Shown here one piece after another: positions 46,437-55,504 of a stretch of 64,000 nt of DNA. Position numbers and translations under genes: made by a program. Positions within the stretch are counted from its first letter, which is position 1, and every line of letters starts with the position of its first letter. The DNA is from Natronorubrum thiooxidans. GTDB taxonomy: Archaea; Halobacteriota; Halobacteria; Halobacteriales; Natrialbaceae. Below the pieces are notes generated by a model. It was not told the DNA's origin, did no database searches, and worked only from the letters and a program-made list of their open reading frames with translations. The stretch lies in NCBI RefSeq assembly GCF_900156475.1, contig NZ_FTNR01000006.1:62001-126000 (forward strand), read 5' to 3'.

Positions 46437-47906
46437 CTAGGTCATCGCCGAGCGGACATCTCGTGGATCGACCAGCCCGCTCGCGACGGCGAGGATCGCC
46501 CACGTCAGCGCACCGAGCGCGATCGCCCCAATCAACATCAGGGGACTCGAGACCAGCGGCGTCACGAGCAACACGGCGAGTGCCATCACACCGGTGATTC
46601 CACAGATCAGTCCCATCGATCGACCGAGTCGACGAAGCCGCAGAGACAGCTCCGAGTGGACGATATAGAGGTTCACTGCCACGTACACCGAATGCGTCGC
46701 GACTGTCGCGATCGCCGCGCCGACGACGCCGACCGTCGGGATCAACACGAGATTCAGGCCGAAGTTCGCTGCGGCCGTCCCGCCTTTCGCGACGGCTCGC
46801 GATCGCGCGCGGCCGAGATAATCCAGGCTGTCGCTGGTCAGGTTCGTAATCGCCTGCAAAACGATGAAGACGGCGAGAACCTGCAGGACGGGGACCGCAC
46901 CCGCATAGTCGGTCCCGAAGACCATCGTCACGAGCGGCTCTGCGATGATGACGAGCCCAGCGGTTGCCGGAATATACAGCAACATCGTGTGTGTCAGCGA
47001 CGTCTCGTAGATCTGGCGTGCCCGCTCGAGTTGGCCCGTTGCTTTCTGCTCACCGAAGTTCGGCGAGATGGTAAAGCCGAGCGATTCGGCGGGCGCGAGG
47101 ACGAAATCCGAGATTTGTTTCCCCAGCGTGTAGAACGCGACGGCAGTCGGCGTCAGAAAGACACCGACGAGGACGGTGTCGATCTGTTTGTCGATGACGT
47201 TTGCGCTCCGTGTTGCCGTCAGCGGCACGCTGTACTCGAGCAGCCGCCGTGAGAGCCCGTCCTCGTACGTGGTAGCCGGCTCGTACTGAGTGTAGAACTT
47301 GTAGTACAACAACGTTACTCCGACGGCAGCCGAGAGGACGTAGCCGACAATATACCCGAAAAAGGCTCCCAGTGCGCCCAGTCCCATGAGTACGAACCCG
47401 ACGGCGAAGACGAGGCGAGCGACGCCGCTGATAGCCTGGACGACGGCACTGTAGACGAGGCGATTGAACCCCTGAAACGCGACCTGTGTGAAGGTGCTAA
47501 ACGAGAAGACGGTGATGTAGATGACGCCTGCCGCAAGAAACGGTGCGGCCGTCGGCTCGCCCAAGCCGATCGCGATCCGCTCGTGAAACACCAGAAGCGT
47601 ATAGCCAACGAGCGTGATGATGACGATCTTGACCGTAATCGTCGTCCGGATTAGGTGCGGGATCTGTCCTGGTGCCTTCTCGCTGTACTCCGAAAAGTAG
47701 CGGGCTGCGGACTTGCCGAACCCGAGATCCGCGACTAGCTGGAGGATCGCGAGCACCCCAATCACCCAGTACAGCGTTCCGTACCCATCGGGATCGAGGA
47801 GATATCGCGCCAGCAAAAACATCAACAGCGCACTCGAGAGCATATAGACCGCTCGAGCGACGAGCGTTGCTTTGAATCCGTGAACGATGTGGTCCTGTCT
47901 ACTCAT
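46437..47906 (-). CDS. Polysaccharide flippase (MATE/Wzx family, AglR-like)
   Basis: A 489-residue membrane protein with about 12-14 helices, typical of lipid-linked oligosaccharide flippases. The N-terminus FKATLVARAVYMLSSALLMF and KSAARYFSEYSEK are characteristic of the family. In haloarchaea such proteins move dolichol-linked glycans across the membrane for S-layer N-glycosylation. Its start overlaps the tail of a decayed upstream gene (ATGAGTAG), so it was once the second gene in an operon. No glycosyltransferase remains intact in the window. Confidence 0.85.
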   Translation of the reverse strand: MSRQDHIVHGFKATLVARAVYMLSSALLMFLLARYLLDPDGYGTLYWVIGVLAILQLVADLGFGKSAARYFSEYSEKAPGQIPHLIRTTITVKIVIITLVGYTLLVFHERIAIGLGEPTAAPFLAAGVIYITVFSFSTFTQVAFQGFNRLVYSAVVQAISGVARLVFAVGFVLMGLGALGAFFGYIVGYVLSAAVGVTLLYYKFYTQYEPATTYEDGLSRRLLEYSVPLTATRSANVIDKQIDTVLVGVFLTPTAVAFYTLGKQISDFVLAPAESLGFTISPNFGEQKATGQLERARQIYETSLTHTMLLYIPATAGLVIIAEPLVTMVFGTDYAGAVPVLQVLAVFIVLQAITNLTSDSLDYLGRARSRAVAKGGTAAANFGLNLVLIPTVGVVGAAIATVATHSVYVAVNLYIVHSELSLRLRRLGRSMGLICGITGVMALAVLLVTPLVSSPLMLIGAIALGALTWAILAVASGLVDPRDVRSAMT

Positions 47907-48078
47907 TCGAAATATGTCTCAGTCGGTGGGAGGCTCGACCCGCCCGAACCGCGCGATCGAGATACTGGTCCCGAAGACTGAGCCACCAATTGTAATGCGG
48001 TGACAACAGCTGTATGCTTTCGATACCGGGGCCGATACGCTCGGCCAAAACGTCACGATGAATCGCCGTGGCGTGTCG
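47899..48078 (-). pseudogene. C-terminal remnant of the gene upstream of the flippase
   Basis: A 59-codon frame with no start codon, ending in a TAG that overlaps the flippase ATG, as genes in one operon usually do. The product reads protein-like (SPHYNWWLSLRDQYLDRAVR). A stop precedes it at 48079-48081. A neighbouring frame upstream shows PPTVATPVATRHGD, so a frameshift plus deletion is plausible. The original gene was perhaps a cell-surface glycan enzyme, but this cannot be told. Confidence 0.4.
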
Positions 48079-48320
48079 CTACTGGTGTGGCAACGGTTGG
48101 TGGGCCGTTCGAGACGGGGTGCTCTCCGGGGTGTCCACCGACTAGGTCGAATCACGGCTTGCCACCAGCTACGACAGCAGTCTCATCGAGAGAGGTAGTC
48201 TACAGAGAGACAGCAAGAGCGCCGACACGAGGGACACTCAGACGGGCTGCTGTAACGAGTTATTGCTGATCACCAGAGACGGGATCGGTGAGCGGCGGTA
48301 ATTGAGTACAGCAGTCCGTA
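47907..48320. other. Gene-free stretch with decayed sequence and a palindromic repeat (414 bases)
   Basis: Between the flippase and GNAT genes, both leftward. The left part holds the remnant described separately (to 48078); 48080-48239 shows nothing I can support; 48240-48321 is copy B of the 82-bp palindromic repeat. Confidence 0.5.
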
Positions 48321-48321
48321 T
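48240..48321 (-). repeat. 82-bp palindromic dispersed repeat, copy B
   Basis: Inverted relative to copy A at 29764-29845 and exactly as long (82 bases), about 88 percent identical where compared. The 15-base ends are inverted repeats of each other. One end overlaps the first base of the GNAT stop codon, so the repeat lies exactly downstream of that gene and may end its transcript. Perfect equal length of two diverged copies suggests a unit that moves or is maintained as a whole. Confidence 0.75.
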
Positions 48322-49070
48322 TAGAGGTACGACGAGTCCCACCGCGTCGCTTTCCGCCGGTTTCCACAGGCGTTACACTCGACACGTCCCATCGCGTCCA
48401 TCGCGTTATCGATCGAGTTGCAGTTGCCACAGAGCAAAGCGTATCGGTCCGTTCGGTCCTCGTTCTTGTAGGCGCTGTAAAACGGTGCCTTTGCCCCACG
48501 GGACGCCTCACCGTAGCTCACGTAGATCGTCTCGCCATCGACCTCGAGTTCGTCGACGGCTCCCCAGCCGTCCTCGCCGGCGTCGCTTTCTGCGTAGACG
48601 TTCTCGGTAAACGTCTTTTCGCCGATCTCGACCTCGCGCTGGCCGGCCTGTTCGAAGCCGTGGTCCTGGTAGAACTCGTTGCCACCCTCGTTGTCCTCGA
48701 GGACGAGTCCCTGAATCTGGTCGGCCCCTTCATCGAGCAGTTTCTCCCGGGTCCGGACGAGCAGGCGGACGCCCGTGCCGCCACCGCGGTGGTCGGGGTC
48801 GATATGCAGCCACAGAATGCGACCGGTGTCGTATCGCTGGCCAACTAGATCGCTCTGAGAGAAGCCGACTATGTCACCGTCGCGCTCGAGCACGAGAACG
48901 AGCGAGTGGTCGGTGTCGAGTTCGTCGGCAAACGAGTCGCCGTACCACTGCTCGACTGCGTCTTCGATCGTTGCTTCCTCGAGGAAGTCGGTGTACGTCG
49001 AACTGAGCGAACGGTGGGCAATCGAGCGGATGGCATCGATGTCGGCAGCAGTTGCTTCACGAATCTCCAT
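48321..49070 (-). CDS. GNAT acetyltransferase fused to a DUF5816 zinc-ribbon domain
   Basis: A 249-residue two-domain protein. Residues 1-145 are a GNAT fold with acetyl-CoA loop DPDHRGGGTGVRLL and a C-terminal beta strand region (NEFYQDHGF). Residues about 170-249 are a haloarchaeal DUF5816 domain with paired cysteines LLCGNCNSID and ECNACGNRR, likely a zinc ribbon. The acetylated target is unknown; the ribbon may bind it. Haloarchaea often acetylate proteins, rRNA or small molecules with GNATs. The stop overlaps the repeat by one base. Confidence 0.85.
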   Translation of the reverse strand: MEIREATAADIDAIRSIAHRSLSSTYTDFLEEATIEDAVEQWYGDSFADELDTDHSLVLVLERDGDIVGFSQSDLVGQRYDTGRILWLHIDPDHRGGGTGVRLLVRTREKLLDEGADQIQGLVLEDNEGGNEFYQDHGFEQAGQREVEIGEKTFTENVYAESDAGEDGWGAVDELEVDGETIYVSYGEASRGAKAPFYSAYKNEDRTDRYALLCGNCNSIDNAMDAMGRVECNACGNRRKATRWDSSYL

Positions 49071-49233
49071 GTGTGTTCATAACGCATCATCATACAAAAC
49101 ATATGCCCACGGGGCAAGTTTTTTCTCGATTGCTGTCCGATAGAACGACCCTCATGTTCGTGAAATTAACGTTGGCGGCTCCCTGACGAACCAACAGGAG
49201 AAGATTCACATTGCTGCCGCCGGAGACACTGCT

Positions 49234-50334
49234 ATGAGCGACGATTTCGACGAGCCGCCCGACGATGGCACATCTGGTCGCATGGCTGAGGCGTTTACGT
49301 ACAACGGCGGCCGCGTTGATCCCGGCGAATCGGCGAACATCCGGTACGGTATCAGCGAAACGTATCTCGGTGATCCGGTTCGGATCCCCGTGACGGTCAT
49401 CAACGGCGAACATCCGGGACCGACCGTCTTCCTCTCGGCGGCAGCCCACGGCGACGAACTCAACGGTATCGAGGTCGTCCGTGAGGTCGCCCACGACTGG
49501 GATCACTCTGATCTCCATGGAACACTGATCTGTCTGCCCGTGATGAACGTCCACGGCTTTCTCGCACAGGAGCGGTATCTGCCGATCTACGACCGGGATC
49601 TGAACCGTTCGTTCCCCGGCCGTGAAGGGTCGACGAGCGCCCGGCGGATGGCCCACCAGATCTTCACGAACTTTATCGAACCCTGTGACCTCGGGATCGA
49701 CTTTCACACATCCACGCGCGGGCGAACGAACATGCTCCACGTTCGAGCCAACATGGAGAACCCGAAGACGGCTCGAGTCGCGAAGGCGTTCAGTTCCAAC
49801 GTCATCATCGCCGGCGAAGGCCCATCGGGCACGCTCCGGCGGGAGGCGACAGTGGCCGATATTCCGACGATCACCGTCGAGATGGGGGAGGCACATCGGT
49901 TCCAGCGGAATCTGATCGACCGCGCGCTGACCGGCGTCGCGAGCGTCCTCGCCGAGTTCGGACTCCATCCGGAGTCGTCCGTTCACTGGCCCGGTTGGCG
50001 GACCATCATCGACGACGACAACGAGAAAACCTGGATCCGCGCGGACGCGGGCGGCATCGTCGACATGAAACGCGGCCGAAGCGAGCTCGTCAAAGAAGAC
50101 GAGGTGATCTGTGCGATCACCAACCCGTTCAAAGAAGAAGAGGACATCGTCACTGTGGAAGCCCCGTTTACCGGACTGATCGTCGGCGTCCTCGAGAACC
50201 CGGTCGTCTACCCAGGGAATCCCCTATGTCACCTTGTCGGACTCTCGCCGGACACGTTAACCGCATTGGAGCGCGAGCGGACGGCCGACCACTCACAGTC
50301 GGGGCTCCAGACCGGTGACCGCCCGCCGCGCTGA
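49234..50334 (+). CDS. Succinylglutamate desuccinylase/aspartoacylase-family (AstE/AspA) deacylase
   Basis: A 366-residue zinc deacylase or carboxypeptidase-like protein. The zinc site is AAHGDELNGIEVV (His, Glu) with the second His in LGIDFHTSTRGRTNM; catalytic Glu likely in VEMGEAHRF. A C-terminal beta-rich domain (about 250-340) completes the family. Such enzymes cleave N-acyl amino acids (for example ectoine-like or N-acetyl-aspartate substrates); the substrate here is unknown. No partner gene is adjacent. 50335-50513 holds the sdh promoter region. Confidence 0.85.
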   Translation: MSDDFDEPPDDGTSGRMAEAFTYNGGRVDPGESANIRYGISETYLGDPVRIPVTVINGEHPGPTVFLSAAAHGDELNGIEVVREVAHDWDHSDLHGTLICLPVMNVHGFLAQERYLPIYDRDLNRSFPGREGSTSARRMAHQIFTNFIEPCDLGIDFHTSTRGRTNMLHVRANMENPKTARVAKAFSSNVIIAGEGPSGTLRREATVADIPTITVEMGEAHRFQRNLIDRALTGVASVLAEFGLHPESSVHWPGWRTIIDDDNEKTWIRADAGGIVDMKRGRSELVKEDEVICAITNPFKEEEDIVTVEAPFTGLIVGVLENPVVYPGNPLCHLVGLSPDTLTALERERTADHSQSGLQTGDRPPR

Positions 50335-50477
50335 CCGCGAGTGAGACGGCCAGGACAGCCCGGACGCTCCTGCAGTTTCGTCGATTCCCGAACTGGTTCG
50401 GGAGGCATTACTGATCTTCATTCGACCTCGACTCAATATTTCTGAGATAACGGTCAACAGAAGCGATAAAAGTAACT

Positions 50478-50485
50478 TCTATACC
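50478..50485 (+). promoter_or_regulatory. TATA-like element of the sdh operon
   Basis: TTCTATAC is about 30 bases before the sdhC ATG at 50514, in an AT-rich stretch preceded by a purine-rich run (GATAAAAG). Spacing fits a nearly leaderless transcript of sdhCDBA. Confidence 0.5.
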
Positions 50486-50513
50486 CCCACGGTCTAACGG
50501 ACCACATGAGCGT

Positions 50514-50909
50514 ATGAGTCAGTCTTACAATCGCGGTCTCATCGAGGACTTCGGTCGCTGGAAGGAGTTCTCGGCCGGCATGTGGGCGTGGATCTTCCAC
50601 AAGTTCACCGGGTGGATGCTGATCGGCTACCTGTTTACCCACATCGCCGTGCTGAGTAGCGCCCTCACCGGCCCCGAAGCGTATACGAACACCATTCAGG
50701 GTCTCGAGAGTCTCTTCATTATCCGAGTGCTCGAGGTCGGACTGCTCGCCGTGGCAGTCTTTCATATCCTGAACGGACTCCGCTTGCTGATGGTCGACCT
50801 CGGTATCGGGCTCGACACACAGGACAAGAGTTTCTACGCCTCGCTGGTGTTGACGGCGATCATCACCGTTGCGAGTGTGCCGACCTTCATGGACGGGGTG
50901 ACGATCTAA
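50514..50909 (+). CDS. sdhC: Succinate dehydrogenase cytochrome b subunit (SdhC)
   Basis: First gene of the sdh operon, 131 residues with three transmembrane helices. Heme-linked and quinone-site residues are in [21 protein letters not shown] (about residues 24-44), followed by helices near [16 protein letters not shown] and [13 protein letters not shown]. It anchors succinate dehydrogenase (complex II) to the membrane. Its stop overlaps the sdhD start by one base. Confidence 0.93.
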   Translation: MSQSYNRGLIEDFGRWKEFSAGMWAWIFHKFTGWMLIGYLFTHIAVLSSALTGPEAYTNTIQGLESLFIIRVLEVGLLAVAVFHILNGLRLLMVDLGIGLDTQDKSFYASLVLTAIITVASVPTFMDGVTI

Positions 50910-51274
50910 TGGCAGAACGATACTCCTCGTTCGCCCCGGGCGGCACGACGTGGCTGCTACAGCGGATTACGGCGGCCTTCTTAGTCGTCGTGCTCGCTTT
51001 TCATTTCTTCCTCTTGCACTTCGTCAACCACGCTGCGGACGTGACGTTCATGGGAACGCAGGCCCGTATGGAGAACGTCGGGTACTTCCTGACGATGGTG
51101 TTGTTCCTGATTGCGGGGACGTTCCACGGTGTCAACGGCGTCTACAACGCCCTCGTTAATCAGGGACTCCAGGGGACTCAGAAGAAAGTCGTGCTTGCGG
51201 TGCTCGTCATCGCGAGCGTGGCACTCATTGCCCAGGGAACCTACGTTGCAACCGTTATGGCGGGGTGGACCTAA
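50909..51274 (+). CDS. sdhD: Succinate dehydrogenase membrane anchor subunit (SdhD)
   Basis: Second anchor, 121 residues with three helices, including the conserved His region WLLQRITAAFLVVVLAFHFF (about 14-33) and TFHGVNGVYNALV. With SdhC it makes the quinone site. Start and sdhC stop share a base; the sdhB start follows the stop by one base. Confidence 0.92.
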   Translation: MAERYSSFAPGGTTWLLQRITAAFLVVVLAFHFFLLHFVNHAADVTFMGTQARMENVGYFLTMVLFLIAGTFHGVNGVYNALVNQGLQGTQKKVVLAVLVIASVALIAQGTYVATVMAGWT

Positions 51275-51275
51275 C

Positions 51276-52154
51276 ATGAGTACTCAACAACAGAAACCAA
51301 ATACGCAGGAAACGCCGGAAGACCCGGAGATGAAAGGAGCAGAGTCGCCCCAACAGGAGCGACTCAAAGAGAAAGAAAGCGACATGGTCGACGAGACGTC
51401 CGTCGACGAGTCCGAACTCGAGGGAGACACGGTCCTCATCAAGGTGTTCCGCTATGACCCCGAAGTCGCGGACAAACAGGAACCGCGCTTCGACGACTTC
51501 CACGTTCCCTTCAAGAAGGGGATGACCGTCCTCGACGCAGTCATGTACGCGCGGGACACGTACGACTCCTCGTTGACCTTCCGACACTCCTGTCGGCAGG
51601 CCGTCTGTGGCTCCGACGCCTTCTTCGTCAACGGCAAGCAGCGACTGGGCTGTAAGACGCAGATCTCCGAGTTAGAACACCCAGTTCGTATCGAACCGCT
51701 TCCCCATCAGGAGGTCGTCAAGGATCTGGTCGTCGACATGGACCACTTCTACGACCAGATGCACACCGTCGAGCCGTACTTCCAGAACGAGGATACGCCC
51801 GACGCGAGCGACCTCGAGGAACAGCGCCAGACACGAGAAAACCGCGAAAAGGTCAAGATGTCGACGCGCTGTATCTGGTGTGGTGCCTGTATGTCGTCGT
51901 GTAACATCGCAGCAGGCGACAACGAGTATCTCGGCCCCGCAGCGATCAACAAGGCCTACCGCTTTGCGATGGACAACCGCGAGGGTGAAGAGATTAAAGA
52001 GCATCGACTCCGTATCCTTGAACAGGAACACGGCGTCTGGCGGTGCCAGACCCAGTTCTCCTGTACCGAGGTGTGTCCGAAAGACATTCCGCTTACCGAG
52101 CATATTCAGGAGCTCAAGCGGGAAGCAGTCAAGAAAAACCTGAAGTTCTGGTAA
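51276..52154 (+). CDS. sdhB: Succinate dehydrogenase iron-sulfur subunit (SdhB)
   Basis: Electron-transfer subunit, 292 residues. The [2Fe-2S] ligands are in CRQAVCGSDAFFVNGKQRLGC-like spacing (about residues 109-130), the [4Fe-4S] site is CIWCGACMSSC (about 201-211), and the [3Fe-4S] region is CQTQFSCTEVCPKDIP. A 45-residue acidic N-terminal extension (MSTQQQKPNTQETPEDPEMKG start) is a halophile feature. ATG 51276 is the first after the sdhD stop. Confidence 0.95.
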   Translation: MSTQQQKPNTQETPEDPEMKGAESPQQERLKEKESDMVDETSVDESELEGDTVLIKVFRYDPEVADKQEPRFDDFHVPFKKGMTVLDAVMYARDTYDSSLTFRHSCRQAVCGSDAFFVNGKQRLGCKTQISELEHPVRIEPLPHQEVVKDLVVDMDHFYDQMHTVEPYFQNEDTPDASDLEEQRQTRENREKVKMSTRCIWCGACMSSCNIAAGDNEYLGPAAINKAYRFAMDNREGEEIKEHRLRILEQEHGVWRCQTQFSCTEVCPKDIPLTEHIQELKREAVKKNLKFW

Positions 52155-52155
52155 T

Positions 52156-53994
52156 ATGTACGAACACGACGTTATCGTGGTCGGCGCCGGCGGCGCCGGC
52201 CTTCGAGCTGCGGTCGCAGCGGACGAGGCAGGTGCAGACGTTGCACTGGTCTCGAAACTCCATCCGGTTCGCAGCCACACGGGTGCGGCCGAAGGGGGGA
52301 TCAACGCCGCCCTGCAGGAAGGCGACGACTGGGAACTCCACGCCTACGACACGATGAAAGGGTCCGACTATCTGGGCGACGCCCCGGCAGTCGAAACCCT
52401 CGCGAAGGACGCCCCCGAAGACACGATCCGCCTCGAGCACTGGGGGATGCCGTTCTCCCGCGAGGAAGACGGCCGTGTCTCCCAGCGACCGTTCGGTGGG
52501 CTCTCGTACCCACGAACGACCTACGCCGGAGCCGAAACCGGCCACCACCTGCTGCACGTAATGTACGAGCAGGTCGTCAAGCGCGGTATTCCGGTCTACG
52601 ACGAGTGGTACGTCATGGACCTCGCAACCACCGACGAAGACGACCCCAACGACCGCGAGTGCCACGGCGTCGTCGCCTACGACGTGCAGTCCGGCAAGGT
52701 TGAGGGATTCAAGGCGAACCAAGGTGTCGTCCTCGCGACCGGTGGTCCCGGGCAGGCGTTCGACCACACCACTAACGCCGTCTCCTGTACCGGCGACGGT
52801 CACGCGATGGCCTACCGCGCCGGCGCGCCACTCGAGGACATGGAGTTTATCCAGTTCCACCCGACCTCCCTTCCGTCCACCGGTGTCCTCATCTCCGAGG
52901 GTGTCCGTGGCGAAGGCGGGATCCTCTACAACAACAAAGGCGAGCGGTTCATGTTCGAGTACGGCTACGCGAACAACGACGGCGAACTCGCCTCCCGCGA
53001 CGTCGTCGCGCGTGCCGAACTGACCGAAGTCAACGAGGGCCGCGGCGTCAACGATGAGTACGTCCACCTCGATATGCGCCACCTCGGCGAGGAGCGCATT
53101 ATGGACCGCCTCGAGAACATTCTCCACCTCGCAGAGGACTTCGAAGGCGTCGACGGCCTCGTCGAGCCGATGCCGGTCAAACCCGGCCAGCACTACGCCA
53201 TGGGTGGCATCGAGACCGACGAAAACGGCCAGACCTGTATCGACGGCCTCTATGCGGCCGGCGAGTGTGCCTGTGTCTCCGTCCACGGTGGCAACCGACT
53301 CGGTGGCAACGCACTGCCAGAACTGATCGTCTTCGGCAAGCGTGCTGGCTACCACGCCGCCGGCAAAGACCTCGGCGAGCCACAGATCAAGACCGGCTAC
53401 GGCGACGATATCGAAAACGAAACCGACGCTGATCTGCCGGTCGAACCTGGCGCATCTGGTCTCGACCAGTCCGGTGGCGTCGCTGCAGACGGTGGTGTCA
53501 CGGCCGACACGGACGGGCTCTTAGAGCGCACCGTCGAGCAGACCCGCGAACACATCGATTACCTGATCGAGAAAGACGACGGCGTCCAGCACGCCGAAAT
53601 CCGTTCCAAACTCCAGAACGCGATGACGGACTACGTCAACGTCTTCCGTACCGAGGAAGGCATCAAGAAAGCGCTGAAGATCATCCGCGAGTGTCGCGAG
53701 GAGTACCAGGACGTCTACGTCGACGACCCATCGCGTACGTTCAACACCGACCTCCAGCAGACGATCGAAACGCGCAACCTGATCGACGTCGCCGAAACGA
53801 TCGCACTCGGCGCGCTCGTGCGCAACGAGTTCCGCGGTGCCCACTGGCGTCAAGAGAACCAGATCCGTGACGACGAGAACTGGCTCAAACACACGCTCAT
53901 CTCGTGGGACGACGGCAAGCCGTCGATCTTCTACCGGCCGGTCATCCTCGAGGGCGAGGACAAGACCTACGAGCCGAAAGTCCGCAGCTACTAA
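52156..53994 (+). CDS. sdhA: Succinate dehydrogenase flavoprotein (SdhA)
   Basis: Catalytic subunit, 612 residues. FAD fold HDVIVVGAGGAGLRAAV, covalent FAD His41 in RSHTGAAEGGINAALQ, substrate residues in QFHPTSLPSTGV, VRGEGG and HYAMGG, and Arg in the C-terminal part. A Gly/Ala-rich linker (about residues 428-455) is typical of haloarchaea. Oxidises succinate to fumarate and passes electrons to SdhB. The sdhCDBA gene order is that of haloarchaea. A paralog without partner genes is at 39632. Confidence 0.96.
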   Translation: MYEHDVIVVGAGGAGLRAAVAADEAGADVALVSKLHPVRSHTGAAEGGINAALQEGDDWELHAYDTMKGSDYLGDAPAVETLAKDAPEDTIRLEHWGMPFSREEDGRVSQRPFGGLSYPRTTYAGAETGHHLLHVMYEQVVKRGIPVYDEWYVMDLATTDEDDPNDRECHGVVAYDVQSGKVEGFKANQGVVLATGGPGQAFDHTTNAVSCTGDGHAMAYRAGAPLEDMEFIQFHPTSLPSTGVLISEGVRGEGGILYNNKGERFMFEYGYANNDGELASRDVVARAELTEVNEGRGVNDEYVHLDMRHLGEERIMDRLENILHLAEDFEGVDGLVEPMPVKPGQHYAMGGIETDENGQTCIDGLYAAGECACVSVHGGNRLGGNALPELIVFGKRAGYHAAGKDLGEPQIKTGYGDDIENETDADLPVEPGASGLDQSGGVAADGGVTADTDGLLERTVEQTREHIDYLIEKDDGVQHAEIRSKLQNAMTDYVNVFRTEEGIKKALKIIRECREEYQDVYVDDPSRTFNTDLQQTIETRNLIDVAETIALGALVRNEFRGAHWRQENQIRDDENWLKHTLISWDDGKPSIFYRPVILEGEDKTYEPKVRSY

Positions 53995-54077
53995 CGGCCG
54001 CGATCGCGTTTTTTCGTTGCGTTTGACCGCCGCGGATCACCACGCCTAAGCGCCACGGCAGGGTATCCAGGGTCGGT

Positions 54078-55379
54078 ATGTTACTGTCGGGAACGGTTGT
54101 TGCTGATTCTGAAACGGTGATCCACGATGGGGCAGTCGTCGTCGAGGACGACGTGATCGTCGCCGTCGGGGAGCGAGAAAACTGCCTCGAGCAGTATCCG
54201 GGCCACGGCCACGAGACCTACGACGTGCTTATGCCGGGAACCGTCGGAGCACACATCCACTCCGTCCAGAGCCTCGGACGGGGCATCGCCGACGACACGG
54301 AACTGCTCGACTGGCTGTACGAGTACGTTCTGCCGATGGAAGCGTCGTTGTCGCCAGACGCAATGCGGACGGCCGCCGAACTCGGCTATCTCGAGTTGAT
54401 CGAGAGCGGGACGACGACCTGTATCGATCACCTCTCGGTCGCCCACGCCGAGAAAGCGTTCGAGGCAGCCCGCGACCTCGGGATTCGCGGTCGACTCGGG
54501 AAGGTGATCATGGACAAGGACTCGCCGCCGGGGCTGTTAGAAGAGACCGACGAGGCACTCGCCGAAAGCGAGCGGCTGATCCGTCGCTATCACGGCGTCG
54601 ACGACGGCCGAATCCAGTACGCCGTAACGCCGCGATTCGCCGTGAGCTGTACCGAGACCGCACTTCGCGGTGCCAGAGAGCTCGCAGATACCTACGACGG
54701 GGTGATGATCCACACGCACGCAAGCGAAAACCGCGGCGAGATCGCAGCCGTCGAGGAGGAAACCGGCCAGCGCAACATCCACTGGCTCGACGAGGTCGGG
54801 CTGACCGGCGAGGATGTCGTCCTCGCCCACTGCGTCTGGACTGACGAGTCAGAGCGGGCGGTGCTCGCGGAGACCGGCACCAACGTGACTTACTGTCCCT
54901 CGTCGAATATGAAACTCGCGAGCGGTGTCGCGCCGATTCTGGACTATCTGGATCGCGGCATCAACGTCGCGCTGGGCAACGACGGCCCACCGTGTAACAA
55001 CACGCTCGATCCGTTCACCGAGATGCGACAGGCCTCGCTGCTCCAGAAAGTCGATCGGCTCGAGCCACAGGCATTGCCCGCGAAAACGGTATTCGAAATG
55101 GCGACAGCAAACGGGGCCCAGGCAGCGGGATTCGACCGCGTCGGGAAACTCCGCGAAGGGTGGAAAGCCGATATTATCGGCCTCGAGACGGACGTCACCC
55201 GCGCGACGCCGATCCACGACGTGCTCTCGCATCTGGTCTTTGCCGCCCACGGCGACGACGTCCAGTTTACGATGGTCGACGGCGAGGTGCTCATGCGCGA
55301 TGGGGAGGTCCTCGTTGCAGACGCCGCCGCGATCAGAGCACGGGCGCGCGAATTCGCCGCCGATCTGGATCTCGACTGA
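54078..55379 (+). CDS. dadD: 5'-deoxyadenosine/S-adenosylhomocysteine deaminase-type amidohydrolase
   Basis: A 433-residue amidohydrolase-superfamily deaminase. Metal ligands are in GTVGAHIHSVQSLGRGIADD (His-x-His), HTHASENRGE, VLAHCVW and LGNDGPPCNNTLDP. Members deaminate 5'-deoxyadenosine, S-adenosylhomocysteine or methylthioadenosine, clearing by-products of radical SAM and methyl-transfer reactions. The exact nucleoside is inferred from the family. It lies 84 bases after sdhA but has its own AT-poor leader, so its link to the sdh operon is weak. Confidence 0.83.
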   Translation: MLLSGTVVADSETVIHDGAVVVEDDVIVAVGERENCLEQYPGHGHETYDVLMPGTVGAHIHSVQSLGRGIADDTELLDWLYEYVLPMEASLSPDAMRTAAELGYLELIESGTTTCIDHLSVAHAEKAFEAARDLGIRGRLGKVIMDKDSPPGLLEETDEALAESERLIRRYHGVDDGRIQYAVTPRFAVSCTETALRGARELADTYDGVMIHTHASENRGEIAAVEEETGQRNIHWLDEVGLTGEDVVLAHCVWTDESERAVLAETGTNVTYCPSSNMKLASGVAPILDYLDRGINVALGNDGPPCNNTLDPFTEMRQASLLQKVDRLEPQALPAKTVFEMATANGAQAAGFDRVGKLREGWKADIIGLETDVTRATPIHDVLSHLVFAAHGDDVQFTMVDGEVLMRDGEVLVADAAAIRARAREFAADLDLD

Positions 55380-55504
55380 GACGATCTGCGGTCCCGATGT
55401 ATCGGTGCGACCGCAGGACGGCTCGCGGTCACGCCAGCAATGATGGACAGTAGACCGTATGACAAAACCCGGTTCGACAGCCAACGGCTGCGATTTGGGA
55501 CCGC

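Noticed and set aside
55449-55461. Sequence ACAGTAGACCGTAT resembling an end of the 82-bp repeat
   Set aside because: Only one end is matched and no second arm or inner stem follows.
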